Below are positions 23,512-32,310 of a stretch of 41,445 nucleotides of DNA, in pieces. The position numbers and the translations under genes were made by a program. This stretch comes from Alphaproteobacteria bacterium (lineage in GTDB: Bacteria; Pseudomonadota; Alphaproteobacteria; Micropepsales; Micropepsaceae): NCBI GenBank assembly GCA_947475445.1, contig CANJLC010000016.1, positions 1 to 41,445 on the forward strand. The letters are read 5' to 3'. Within the stretch, counting starts at the first letter, position 1, and every line of letters starts with the position of its first letter. A model generated the notes under the pieces. It ran no database searches. It worked only from the letters and a program-made list of their open reading frames with translations, and was not told the DNA's origin.

Positions 23512-23527
23512 CGAAAAGGGTCATGCC

Positions 23528-24382
23528 ATGAAAAGCATCGTCGTGACAGGGGCTTCCACCGGCATCGGCCTGGCCTCAGTCAAAACCCTGCTGGCACGGG
23601 GGTTTCGCGTCTTTGGCAGCGTGCGCAAGCAGGCGGATGGTGCCCGCCTCAGAAGCGAATTGGGCGCCCATTTCACGCCCCTGATTTTCGACGTCACGGA
23701 CGCCGAGGCGGTGGCGCGGGGCGCGGCGGAGGTGGCGGCGGCGCTGGACGGCGAAACCCTGGCCGGACTGGTCAACAATGCCGGCATCGCCGTGCCCGGC
23801 GCGCTGCTGATACTGGCCCCGCAGGATCTCAAGCGGCAGCTGGACGTCAATGTGGTGAGCGCGATGATCGTCACCCAGGCCTTCGCGCCGCTGCTGGGAA
23901 CCGACAAGGGCCGCAAGGGCCTGCCGGGCCGCATCGTGATGATGTCATCGGTCGGCGGCACCAGCGCCACGCCCTTCATGGGCGCCTACAACGCCTCGAA
24001 ATTCGCGCTGGAAGGATTTTCCGAAGCGCTGCGGCGCGAGCTGATGCTGTTCGGCATCGACGTGATCATCGTCGCGCCCGGCCAGGTCAAGACGCCGATC
24101 TGGGGCAAGGCCGAAGCGATGGACTGGACGGGCTATGAAAATACGCCCTATGCGCGGCCGATCAAGAAAATGCTGGAATGGGTGGAATATGGCGACAAGA
24201 GCGGATTGCCGCCCGAAGCAATCGGCGCGGCGGTGGCAAAGGCCCTGACAACGGCCCATCCCAAAACGCGCTATGTGCTGACGCCCTCGCCCGTCCAGCA
24301 TTTCGCCATGAACCACCTGCCCAAGCGCTGGGTGGACCGCATCATGGCCAGGATGCTGGGGCTGACCAAACCAAAGCCGTGA
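23528..24382 (+). CDS. Short-chain dehydrogenase/reductase
   Basis: A 284-residue classical SDR. The NAD(P)-binding TGASTGIG spans 7-14, NNAG is at 83-86, and the catalytic set is S140/S141 (MMSSVGG), Y154 and K158 (YNASK). SVRKQ after the second strand, with Arg and Lys, favours NADP(H). The C-terminal extension, with KTPIWGKAEAMDW and a closing NHLPKRWVDRIMARMLG, is like the retinol- and 17-beta-hydroxysteroid-dehydrogenase-type SDRs. The ATG at 23528 has AAAAGGG upstream. The frame stays open further upstream, but that part is antisense to hisN. The substrate is unknown. Confidence 0.85.
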   Translation: MKSIVVTGASTGIGLASVKTLLARGFRVFGSVRKQADGARLRSELGAHFTPLIFDVTDAEAVARGAAEVAAALDGETLAGLVNNAGIAVPGALLILAPQDLKRQLDVNVVSAMIVTQAFAPLLGTDKGRKGLPGRIVMMSSVGGTSATPFMGAYNASKFALEGFSEALRRELMLFGIDVIIVAPGQVKTPIWGKAEAMDWTGYENTPYARPIKKMLEWVEYGDKSGLPPEAIGAAVAKALTTAHPKTRYVLTPSPVQHFAMNHLPKRWVDRIMARMLGLTKPKP

Positions 24383-24425
24383 ACGCAACATCCGCGCGCC
24401 TGTTAAGCGCGAGGGATTTTTGTTC

Positions 24426-24470
24426 CGTTGCCTAGGTGCGTAGCGTCAGCGTAGGCGCGCATAGGCAACG
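24426..24470. repeat. Hairpin repeat downstream of the SDR gene
   Basis: CGTTGCCTA and TAGGCAACG are perfect 9-base arms; the loop contains TGCGTAGCGTCAGCGTAGG and further pairs TGCG with CGCA. It lies in the 204-base convergent gap between the SDR and typA genes. Its loop shares GCGTAGCGT-type wording with the hairpin at 32-84. Confidence 0.4.
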
Positions 24471-24534
24471 ATAAAACGCGGCATTAAGTGCGATGCACCG
24501 CCCTCGCCCGCGGTGCGGGCTCGAAGCGGGGCCA

Positions 24535-24570
24535 GCGTTTCTAAGCTCGCTTCGCTCGCAAGAAACGCCA
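24535..24570. repeat. Hairpin with palindromic loop beyond typA
   Basis: GCGTTTCT and AGAAACGC flank GCTCGCTTCGCTCGC, itself nearly palindromic. It lies about 20 bases past the typA stop and may end the typA message, although it lacks a T-tract. Confidence 0.4.
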
Positions 24571-24586
24571 GGCCAAAGACCCGCGC

Positions 24587-26404
24587 TTAAGCGTCTTGCT
24601 TGGCACGCTTGCGCAGGTGCGGCTTGAGGGCCTTCTTGCGGATGCGGATGTTCAGCGGCGTGACTTCAACCAGCTCATCATCCTGGATATAGGCCATGGC
24701 CTGTTCCAGCGTCATCGGCACAATCGGAGTCAGCTTGACGGCCTCGTCCTTGGAGGTGGTGCGGATGTTGGTCAGCTGCTTGGACTTGAGCGGATTGACG
24801 TCCAGGTCATTGTCCTTGGCGTTCTGGCCGATGATCATGCCTTCATAGACCTTGGCGCCGGTGGTGATGAAGAGCTTGCCGCGCTCTTCGATGTACCAAA
24901 GGCCATAGGTCACCGCTTCACCCTGCTCGGTGGAGATCAGCACGCCATTGGTGCGGCCGCCGACACTGCCCTTGTGCGGGGCATATTCCAGGAACATGCG
25001 GTTCATCACGCCGGTGCCGCGCGTGTCGGTGAGGAATTCGCCGTGATAGCCGATCAACCCGCGCGCCGGGCCGTGGAAGACAATGCGGGTCTTGCCGGCG
25101 CCGGTGGGGCGCATGTCGGTCATTTCGCCTTTGCGCTGCGAGATCTTCTCGATCACCGTGCCGGTATAGGCGTCATCGACATCGACGGTGACTTCCTCGA
25201 TCGGCTCCAGCTTCTCGCCATTCTCGGTCTTCATCACGACGCGGGGGCGGGAAATGGAGAGTTCGAAGCCTTCGCGGCGCATGGATTCGATCAGCACGCC
25301 CAGCTGGAGTTCGCCGCGGCCCGCGACTTCAAAATCGCCGTCGCCGGTTTCGGTGACTTTCAGCGCCACATTGCCTTCGGCTTCGCGGATCAGGCGTTCG
25401 CGGATGACGCGGCTTTGCACCTTGTCGCCTTCGCGGCCGGCATAGGGACTGTCATTGACCGAGATGGTCATGGACAAGGTCGGCGGATCGATGGGATGGG
25501 CCGGGATCGCCTCGGTCACGGTCAGGTCGCACAGCGTGTCGGCCACGGTGGCGGTTTCCAGGCCGGCGATGGCGATGATGTCGCCGGCTTCGGCGCGCTC
25601 CACCGGCACGCGGGCCAGGCCCCGGAAGGCCAGCAGCTTGGTGACGCGGGTCTTTTCGATGATCTCGCCGGCGGCGTTCAGGGCCTTGATGTTGCGGCCC
25701 ATGGTGGCGCTGCCCGATTCAATGCGGCCCGTGAGAATGCGGCCCAGGAACGGGTCGGCTTCCAGCGTGGTGACCAGCATCTTGAAGGGATGTTCGTCGC
25801 CGGCCAGCTTTTGCGGCTTGGGCGGCGGCACATCTTCAACGATGCGCTTGAACAAGGGCGACAGGTCCTTGCGCTCGTCTTCCAGTTCATTGACCGCCCA
25901 GCCATTGCGGCCCGAGGCATAGAGGTGGTGGAAATCAAGCTGGTTGTCATTGGCTTCCAGCGCCAGGAACAGGTCGAAAATGGATTCCAGCGTTTCCTTG
26001 GGCTGGGCATCCGAACGGTCGATCTTGTTGATGACCACAATGGGCTTGAGGCCCAGCTTCAGCGCCTTGGCCAAAACGAATTTGGTCTGGGGCATCACGG
26101 ATTCCGCCGCGTCCACCAGCAGCACCACGCCGTCCACCATGGAGAGAATGCGTTCGACTTCGCCGCCGAAATCGGCATGGCCGGGCGTATCCACCGTATT
26201 GATGCGCACGCCCTGCCATTCGACCGAAGTGCACTTGGCCAGGATGGTGATGCCGCGCTCACGTTCCTGGTCGTTGGAGTCCATGGCGCGCTCCGCCATC
26301 TGCTGGTTCTCGCGCACCGAGCCGGATTGCTTGAGGAGCTGGTCAACCAGGGTGGTCTTGCCGTGGTCGACATGCGCGATGATCGCGATGTTGCGAATTT
26401 CCAT
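24587..26404 (-). CDS. typA: Ribosome-binding GTPase TypA/BipA
   Basis: A 605-residue translational GTPase of normal length. The G1 loop AHVDHGKTTL (about 10-19), switch II VDTPGHADFGGEVER and the NKIDRSDA specificity motif are intact. Domain II, the EF-G-like domain III (about 300-385), a domain V and the unique C-terminal domain follow. TypA/BipA binds the 70S ribosome near the elongation-factor site and supports ribosome assembly and translation under cold or stress. Its start region is preceded by an AT-rich stretch with an inverted repeat at 26475-26531. It is transcribed alone. Confidence 0.96.
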   Translation of the reverse strand: MEIRNIAIIAHVDHGKTTLVDQLLKQSGSVRENQQMAERAMDSNDQERERGITILAKCTSVEWQGVRINTVDTPGHADFGGEVERILSMVDGVVLLVDAAESVMPQTKFVLAKALKLGLKPIVVINKIDRSDAQPKETLESIFDLFLALEANDNQLDFHHLYASGRNGWAVNELEDERKDLSPLFKRIVEDVPPPKPQKLAGDEHPFKMLVTTLEADPFLGRILTGRIESGSATMGRNIKALNAAGEIIEKTRVTKLLAFRGLARVPVERAEAGDIIAIAGLETATVADTLCDLTVTEAIPAHPIDPPTLSMTISVNDSPYAGREGDKVQSRVIRERLIREAEGNVALKVTETGDGDFEVAGRGELQLGVLIESMRREGFELSISRPRVVMKTENGEKLEPIEEVTVDVDDAYTGTVIEKISQRKGEMTDMRPTGAGKTRIVFHGPARGLIGYHGEFLTDTRGTGVMNRMFLEYAPHKGSVGGRTNGVLISTEQGEAVTYGLWYIEERGKLFITTGAKVYEGMIIGQNAKDNDLDVNPLKSKQLTNIRTTSKDEAVKLTPIVPMTLEQAMAYIQDDELVEVTPLNIRIRKKALKPHLRKRAKQDA

Positions 26405-26474
26405 GAATCAAAAGGTCTTTCTTTGGTGGCCGCTTCATAGAGTGCTGCACCGCCCTTGCCAAGGAAGCAGCTAA

Positions 26475-26531
26475 GCTGTTACGGATATTGTATATTTCCT
26501 TTTAGTTTCAATGTATTAATGAAGTAACAGC
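26475..26531. repeat. Inverted repeat around an AT-rich segment
   Basis: GCTGTTAC at 26475 and GTAACAGC at 26524 are perfect 8-base arms around 41 AT-rich bases, just upstream of typA. They may be two halves of a distant operator or a cruciform. Confidence 0.35.
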
Positions 26532-26725
26532 AACGCTTTGGAAGGCAGATTGGCGGCGTTCCGGGACAATTGTGAGAAACTTTTCGCGTATTGAGGTGGC
26601 AGAAGGCCTGGCTGGAAGCCCCATAAGCTCCGGCAGCGCTTGAGGTTTTTGTCGTGCGGCCATCATGATAATTCGCCACATGATCAAAACACGCCGTATT
26701 TTCAGCACGATTTTGCAGTGCAGTA

Positions 26726-26747
26726 CCGTTAGTGTAGGCGGTGTAAA
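26726..26747. promoter_or_regulatory. Possible regulator site before the efflux operon
   Basis: TACCG and CGGTGTA form an imperfect inverted repeat across about ten bases, roughly 85 bases upstream of the adaptor gene. The spacing resembles a TetR-family operator, but no regulator gene is near. Confidence 0.25.
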
Positions 26748-26825
26748 TACGGATTGTCGGACGACTGAGGGAAACGCACCAGGGCGGTCAAACCAGCCCG
26801 GACAGTGAAAAGCAGGATTATGACG

Positions 26826-28091
26826 ATGAACGTGCAGGTGCCGCCAAGGCGGGTGGAGCAGAATGTCCGGCAGGCCGGCTCGCCGCTGCGCCGTTACGGG
26901 ATCGGCGGCCTTGCGCTGCTGGCCGTTCTGGGCGGCTATTACTACTACAACCATATGAGCGCCGGACCGACAGGCCCGCGCCGCGTGCAGGCAGCCCCGG
27001 TCAAGGTTGCAAGGGCGCAGCAGCGCGACATGCCCGTGATCGAACGCACCATCGGCACCGTGGTCGCCAACTCGTCCGTCTCGGTCACGGCGCGCGTGCA
27101 GGGCCAGCTGACCAAGGCCTTCTTCAAGGAAGGCCAGATGGTCAAGCAGGGCGATCTGTTGTTCCAGGTCGATCCCTCGCCCTACCAGGCCGCCTATGAT
27201 GCGGCCAGCGCCACGCTTGCCAGCGCCAAGACCAATGCCGACCGTTCCGCCGCCCTGCTCAAGCAGAACGCCATCGCGCCGCAGATCAACGACAACAACC
27301 AGGCCCTTTATCTGCAGGCCAAGGCCAATACCGAAGCCGCGCGGCTCAACCTGCAATTCACCCAGATCCGCTCGCCCATCAACGGCAAGACCGGTCCCAT
27401 CCTGTTGCAGCCGGGCAACCTGGTTTCGGTCAACGGCCTGACCGCACCTTTGGTCAACATCACTGAAATCCAGCCCATCAAGGTTTCCTTTGTCCTGCCG
27501 CAATCGGACCTGCCGCGCATCCAGGCGCGCCAGCACCAGCCGCAAGGTTTGCTGGCCCAGGTCAAGCTGCATGACGCGGGCGGCGAGGCCGACCTGTCGG
27601 CGCCGGTGAACTTCATCTCCAACGCGGTTGTCGCCACCAGCGGCACCATCGAACTGCGCGCCAGTTTCCCGAACACCGATGCCTCGCTGGTTCCCGGCCA
27701 GCTGGTGGATGTGGTGGTCGAACTGGCCAAGCTGTCCAATGCCATTGTCGTGCCGCGCGAAGCGATCAACAACGGCCCGGACGGAACCTATGTCTATGTC
27801 GTGACCGCCGAGAATATTTCGGAGGTGCGTCCCGTGAAAGTGACGTTCGATGACGGCGTCAATGCCGCGATCACGGGCAATGTGCATGGCGGCGACCGGG
27901 TGATTGTTGACGGCCAGCTGCGCGCGCTGCCGGGCGGCAAGGTCGTTGTCCAGGGCGCGCGGCGCCCTGGCGCGGGCGGCGCCGGTGCCGGTGCAGCCAC
28001 TGGCGGACAGCGCCGCGGCCCTGGTGGCGCTGGACGGCGCGCCCCTGGGGGCGGCGCAAACCAGGCGGGCGCGCCCCAAAACGCAGGTTAG
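26826..28091 (+). CDS. RND efflux periplasmic adaptor (MdtA-like)
   Basis: A 421-residue membrane-fusion protein. One N-terminal membrane anchor (about 24-42, LALLAVLGGYYYYN) is followed by the lipoyl-like half VTARVQGQLTKAFFKEGQMVKQGDLLFQVD, a short helical hairpin, the second lipoyl half with RSPINGKTGPI, a beta-barrel and a membrane-proximal domain. A Gly/Ala/Arg-rich tail of about 40 residues closes it and is unusual. The ATG at 26826 has AGCAGGA 8 bases upstream; an ATG at 26820 and a GTG at 26805 are alternatives. It lies 3 bases before the permease gene, so they form one operon. It bridges the permease and an outer-membrane channel encoded elsewhere. Confidence 0.88.
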   Translation: MNVQVPPRRVEQNVRQAGSPLRRYGIGGLALLAVLGGYYYYNHMSAGPTGPRRVQAAPVKVARAQQRDMPVIERTIGTVVANSSVSVTARVQGQLTKAFFKEGQMVKQGDLLFQVDPSPYQAAYDAASATLASAKTNADRSAALLKQNAIAPQINDNNQALYLQAKANTEAARLNLQFTQIRSPINGKTGPILLQPGNLVSVNGLTAPLVNITEIQPIKVSFVLPQSDLPRIQARQHQPQGLLAQVKLHDAGGEADLSAPVNFISNAVVATSGTIELRASFPNTDASLVPGQLVDVVVELAKLSNAIVVPREAINNGPDGTYVYVVTAENISEVRPVKVTFDDGVNAAITGNVHGGDRVIVDGQLRALPGGKVVVQGARRPGAGGAGAGAATGGQRRGPGGAGRRAPGGGANQAGAPQNAG

Positions 28092-28094
28092 GCC

Positions 28095-31000
28095 ATGAAT
28101 CCGTCACGCGCTTTTATCGAACGGCCCGTCATGACCACCATGGTCATGGCGGCTTTCGTCATCTTCGGCATTTTTGGCTATTTCACGCTGCCGATATCCG
28201 ACCTGCCGACTTACGACTCCACGAACATCAACGTCCAGGCCAGCTTGCCCGGCGCCGATCCCGACACGATGGCTTCGGCCGTGGCGGCGCCGCTGGAAAA
28301 CCAGTTTTCGAGCATTGCCGGCATCGACCAGATGACCTCGTCATCGCGCCAGGGCAATACGCAAATCAATCTCCAGTTCAGCCTGGACCGCGATATCGAC
28401 AGCGCCGCGCAGGACGTGCAGGCGGCGCTCAGCGCCGCGACGCGCCAATTGCCCCGCAACATGCCGTCGCCGCCCACCTTCCGCAAAAACAACGCCACCG
28501 ACCAGCCGATCATTTTCATCGCGCTGCAGTCCGACACGCTTGATCCCTCCAAGCTGGACGAATTCGCCGAAACCATGCTGGCGCGCCAGCTGTCCACCAT
28601 CGAGGGCGTCGCCGGCGTGGATGTGGGCGGTTCATCCAAATATGCGGTGCGCATCCAGGCCGATCCGGCGGCGCTGGCGGCGCGCAACATCGGCTTTGAC
28701 ACGCTGCAGCAGGCCATCGTCCAGACCAACGTCAACCAGGCCACAGGTTCGCTGAACGGGGCGACCCGCTCCCAGGTCATTCACGCCAACGGCCAGCTCA
28801 ACAACGCCGAGGATTTCCGCCGCCAGATTTTCGCCTATCGCAACGGCGCTCCGGTCCGGATCGGCGATGTCGCCACCGTGATCGACGGGTTGCAGAATCC
28901 CTATGCCAAGAGCTGGTATAACGGCAAACCGTCCATCGTCCTGTCGGTCCAGCGCCAGGCCGGCTCCAACACGGTCGCCACCATCGAAAAGATCAAGGCG
29001 CTGCTGCCGCAATTCGAGCAGTCGCTGCCGGAAAGCGTGAAGCTGGACGTCATCTATGACCGCTCCATCACCATCAATGCGGCGATCGAGGACGTGCAAT
29101 ATACGCTGCTGGTCGCGGGCCTGCTGGTCGTGCTGGTGATCTTCGCCTTCCTGCGCCGGGCCTCGGCCACGCTGATCCCGTCGCTGGCGCTGCCCATCGC
29201 GGTGATCGGCACCTTCGCCGGCATGTCGGCGCTTGGCTTCAGCCTGGACAATCTTTCCATGATGGCGCTGACCCTGTCGGTGGGCTTCGTGGTGGATGAT
29301 GCCATCGTCATGCTGGAGAATATCGTCCGGCATATCGAGAAGGGCGAAAAGCCCTATGACGCCGCCATCAAGGGGTCGGGCGAAATCGTCTTCACCATTC
29401 TGTCGATGACCACCAGCCTGGCGGCGGTCTTTATTCCCCTCGTCTTCATGGGCGGCGTGGTGGGGCGCCTGCTGCACGAATTCGCCCTGACCATCATCAT
29501 CGCCATCGTCTGCTCGGGCATTATTTCCGTAACTCTCACGCCGATGCTCTGCGCCAGAATCCTGAAAGGCGATCATGGCGAAAAGCATGGCCGCCTCTAT
29601 CATGCCTGCGAGAATATCTTCAACTGGATGCAGAACAGCTATGACCGCACCCTGCGCTGGGCGCTGGGACATCGCCGCGTTATCCTGGGCGTGTTCGTCG
29701 CCAGCGTTGTGGCATCGGCGGGGCTTTACATGGTCATGCCGCAAGACTTCTTCCCCAGCGACGATGTCAGCCGCATCAATGGCCAGGTTCAGGCCGCCAA
29801 CGGCACATCCTTCGAACAGATGGCCAGATACGTCACCCAGGTCCGGCAAGTGATCGAAGCCGATCCCGATGTCGCGGGCGTTCAGGCGCAGGTGATGGGC
29901 AACAACGGCGCGGCCGGCACCAACTTCGCCTTTCTGGGTTTGATCGTGCTGAAGCCCTTGTCGGAGCGCAACCGTTCGGCCGACCAGATCATCCGCGAGC
30001 TGCGGCCGAAATTGTCCCGCATCGCCGGGGTTAATGTGTTCCTGAGCAACCCCCCGCCGGTACGCATCGGCGGACGCGGCGGCCGCGCCAATTACCAATA
30101 TACGCTGCAAGGGCTGGACCTGGACAATCTGCGCGAAACCTCCACCAAGCTGATGGCGGCGATGCGCAGCAATCCCGCCTTTGTCGACGTCAACAGCGAC
30201 TATGACGCGGTGATGCCGTCGGTGCAGGTGGCGATCGATCGCGACCGCGCCGCCGCATCGGGCGTTACGGTGCAGCAGATCGAAAACGCCCTGGGATCAG
30301 CCTTCTCCAGCAGCCAGGTAACGCAGATCAACGCGCCGTCCGACCAGTATCAGGTGATCCTGGAATTGCTGCCGAAATTCCAGCGCGAAGTCACGGCGCT
30401 GGACCAGATCTACATTACCTCAACAGCCGGCACGCTGGTGCCGCTGACGGCGGTGACCCATATCACCAACAGCACCATGCCGATCAGCATCAACCATTCG
30501 GGCCAGGTGCCGGCCATCACCGTGTCCTTCGACATGGCGCCAGGCAAGGCCTTGTCCGACGCAGTGACCGGCGTGAAACAGGCCGAGGAAGAAATCGGCA
30601 TGCCGGCCGATATTACCGGCGGATTCCAAGGCACCGCCCAGGCGTTCCAGCAATCCACCCAGAATATGGGCCTGCTGCTCTTCATCGCCATGGTGGTGGT
30701 CTACATCATCCTGGGCATCCTGTATGAGAGCTTCATCCATCCGCTGACCATCCTGTCGGGCCTGCCGTCCGCGGCGATGGGCGCGCTGCTGACCTTGTTC
30801 ATCGTGGGCATGCCGCTGACGCTCTATGCCTTTGTCGGCATGATCATGCTGATCGGCATCGTGAAGAAGAACGCCATCATGATGATCGATTTCGCCCTCA
30901 ACAAGCAGCGCAGCACCGCGGGCGTCACGGCCGAGGAAGCCATCTACGAAGCAGCCATCACCCGTTTCCGCCCCATCATGATGACCACCATGGCGGCATT

Positions 31001-31220
31001 GATGGGCACCCTGCCCATCGCGTTTGGCATGGGCGCGGGCGCCGATTCCCGCCGCCCCCTGGGCGTCTGCGTGGCCGGCGGCCTGCTGCTGTCGCAGCTG
31101 TTGACGCTCTACATCACGCCGGTGATCTATATTTACCTCGACCGGCTGCGCGAAGGTCACCTCTTCGGCACCAAGCGCAAGCCGCGGATGCAGGGACCGC
31201 ACGCCGCGCCCGCGGAATAG
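28095..31220 (+). CDS. RND efflux permease (MdtB/MdtC-like)
   Basis: A 1041-residue resistance-nodulation-division transporter of normal length, with twelve transmembrane helices and two large periplasmic loops. The proton-relay aspartates are in VGFVVDDAIVMLENIVRH in helix 4 (near 400), and the matching lysine is in GIVKKNAIMMIDFAL in helix 10 (near 930). The start MNPSRAFIERPVMTTMVM and the loop wording place it near MdtB/MdtC rather than AcrB. It exports drugs, bile-like detergents or metabolites by proton antiport. It forms an operon with the adaptor. A bidirectional terminator follows. No outer-membrane factor is encoded here, so a shared TolC-like channel is expected. Confidence 0.93.
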   Translation: MNPSRAFIERPVMTTMVMAAFVIFGIFGYFTLPISDLPTYDSTNINVQASLPGADPDTMASAVAAPLENQFSSIAGIDQMTSSSRQGNTQINLQFSLDRDIDSAAQDVQAALSAATRQLPRNMPSPPTFRKNNATDQPIIFIALQSDTLDPSKLDEFAETMLARQLSTIEGVAGVDVGGSSKYAVRIQADPAALAARNIGFDTLQQAIVQTNVNQATGSLNGATRSQVIHANGQLNNAEDFRRQIFAYRNGAPVRIGDVATVIDGLQNPYAKSWYNGKPSIVLSVQRQAGSNTVATIEKIKALLPQFEQSLPESVKLDVIYDRSITINAAIEDVQYTLLVAGLLVVLVIFAFLRRASATLIPSLALPIAVIGTFAGMSALGFSLDNLSMMALTLSVGFVVDDAIVMLENIVRHIEKGEKPYDAAIKGSGEIVFTILSMTTSLAAVFIPLVFMGGVVGRLLHEFALTIIIAIVCSGIISVTLTPMLCARILKGDHGEKHGRLYHACENIFNWMQNSYDRTLRWALGHRRVILGVFVASVVASAGLYMVMPQDFFPSDDVSRINGQVQAANGTSFEQMARYVTQVRQVIEADPDVAGVQAQVMGNNGAAGTNFAFLGLIVLKPLSERNRSADQIIRELRPKLSRIAGVNVFLSNPPPVRIGGRGGRANYQYTLQGLDLDNLRETSTKLMAAMRSNPAFVDVNSDYDAVMPSVQVAIDRDRAAASGVTVQQIENALGSAFSSSQVTQINAPSDQYQVILELLPKFQREVTALDQIYITSTAGTLVPLTAVTHITNSTMPISINHSGQVPAITVSFDMAPGKALSDAVTGVKQAEEEIGMPADITGGFQGTAQAFQQSTQNMGLLLFIAMVVVYIILGILYESFIHPLTILSGLPSAAMGALLTLFIVGMPLTLYAFVGMIMLIGIVKKNAIMMIDFALNKQRSTAGVTAEEAIYEAAITRFRPIMMTTMAALMGTLPIAFGMGAGADSRRPLGVCVAGGLLLSQLLTLYITPVIYIYLDRLREGHLFGTKRKPRMQGPHAAPAE

Positions 31221-31233
31221 CCCCGGCGCGGAT

Positions 31234-31270
31234 CGCAATAAAAAAGGGCGCCCGCGTGGGCGCCCTTTTG
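31234..31270. terminator. Bidirectional terminator, efflux operon and rhomboid
   Basis: AAAAAAGGGCGCCC and GGGCGCCCTTTT form a strong stem with a GCGT loop, T-tailed on both strands. It separates the convergent permease and rhomboid genes. Confidence 0.92.
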
Positions 31271-31274
31271 GTTC

Positions 31275-32012
31275 CTAGAGCAGCGCGGCCACCGGCTTGG
31301 GCCTGATGCGATCAAACAGTCCCGATAGAAAAAGGCCGGCCACAAAGCCGCCCAGATGCGCCTGCCAGGCGATCAGTCCGGGCGCGCCGCCCGGCATGCC
31401 CAGGCCTGTGATGCCCAGCACAATATTGAGTCCGGCCCACAGCAGGGCGAACAGCAGGATCTGGCGCGACAGGATGGGCAGCAGGGGCGCATTGGCGGGC
31501 GCACCGTTCGCCGCCCAGACGGGCGCCTGGGTCGGCAGCAGCCGGATGCCCGCCGCCATCAGTCCCGAGATGGCGCCTGAAGCACCGATCACCGGCTCCA
31601 GCGAGCCCCAGTTGAAGGCCAGGTGGGTCGCCGCCCCGGCAACGCCGCAGACAACAAAGAAAAGCAGGAACAGGAACGTCCCGAAACGCCGCGCCACGAT
31701 TGGCCCGAAAGCCAGCAGCCAGAGGCAATTGATGATGAGGTGGGTGTAGTCATTATGGAGCGCCATGTAGCTGACAAAGGGCAGCCCCCGGTCGATCAGG
31801 CTGCCTGGATCATCGATCCCATGCTGGGACAGGAAAGCCGCGCTGTAGCGTGCCGGAATGAACGCATACTGGTTGATCCACAAAAGCGATTGCTCCGCCG
31901 ACACCGTCATGCGGGCGACATGGGCGGCCACCAGGCCGGCGATCAGCAGCAGCACCGCGGACGGGGCGTGGAAGACAGGCTGACGAGGGGCATGCGGCGC
32001 GAGGAAGGCCAT
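31275..32012 (-). CDS. Rhomboid intramembrane serine protease
   Basis: A 245-residue rhomboid with about six transmembrane helices. The catalytic serine is S145 in IGASGAISG and the histidine is H219 in WQAHLGGFVAG. The helix-2 motif HLIINCLWLLAFG (H91, N95), which helps the oxyanion hole, is present. Rhomboids cleave membrane proteins within or next to the bilayer; bacterial substrates are mostly unknown, but some release surface or quorum-related proteins. There is a loop of about 25 residues (PTQAPVWAANGAPANAPL) between helices 4 and 5. It shares a divergent region with the holdfast-anchor genes, and convergently meets the efflux operon. No substrate is visible nearby with certainty. Confidence 0.9.
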   Translation of the reverse strand: MAFLAPHAPRQPVFHAPSAVLLLIAGLVAAHVARMTVSAEQSLLWINQYAFIPARYSAAFLSQHGIDDPGSLIDRGLPFVSYMALHNDYTHLIINCLWLLAFGPIVARRFGTFLFLLFFVVCGVAGAATHLAFNWGSLEPVIGASGAISGLMAAGIRLLPTQAPVWAANGAPANAPLLPILSRQILLFALLWAGLNIVLGITGLGMPGGAPGLIAWQAHLGGFVAGLFLSGLFDRIRPKPVAALL

Positions 32013-32240
32013 GGCTTATATCTAAGGCGTTCGTGGATGCGTGCAATGGCCCGGATCGGCACAGGCCTGCAGGACCAAGAACGCACCAGCGCGGGACACT
32101 CAGGCTGGATCGAAGCTTGCCTGTGAGGCCCCCAGGGCCGCCGCGAACGCTCCAACTGGCGTTAACATTCCGGAAACCAGTGCGGTTTGGCGGCTTTGCT
32201 GGGGTTTTTCAAACCCGCCGTTCCAGCTTGGCACGCAAAG

Positions 32241-32258
32241 TCTTAACGGCGATTAAGA
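32241..32258. promoter_or_regulatory. Palindrome upstream of the hfa genes
   Basis: TCTTAA-CGGCGA-TTAAGA is a perfect inverted repeat 53-70 bases upstream of hfaA. It contains TTAA-N6-TTAA, one base short of the CtrA spacing, so it may be a CtrA-like or other operator. Confidence 0.4.
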
Positions 32259-32310
32259 ACTGGCACGGCGGTTGCTCTGTTAGGTCACGAGCAATTTTGG
32301 AATTTTCGCC

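Larger units (their letters stand above)
26405..26825. other. Divergent promoter region, typA and efflux operon
   Basis: This 421-base stretch is unusually AT-rich at 26480-26520 and lies between two diverging genes, so it must hold both promoters. It contains two inverted repeats described separately (26475-26531 and 26726-26747). CCGTATTT near 26694 and AAATACGG near 26747 are also inverted. I see no gene in it. Confidence 0.5.

Noticed and set aside
24596..26440. A 614-codon open frame antisense to typA
   Set aside because: typA is intact and conserved; the antisense product is Gly/His/Asp-rich shadow sequence.
28632..30110. A 492-codon frame antisense to the RND permease
   Set aside because: The same GC-driven effect; the permease is full length on the plus strand.
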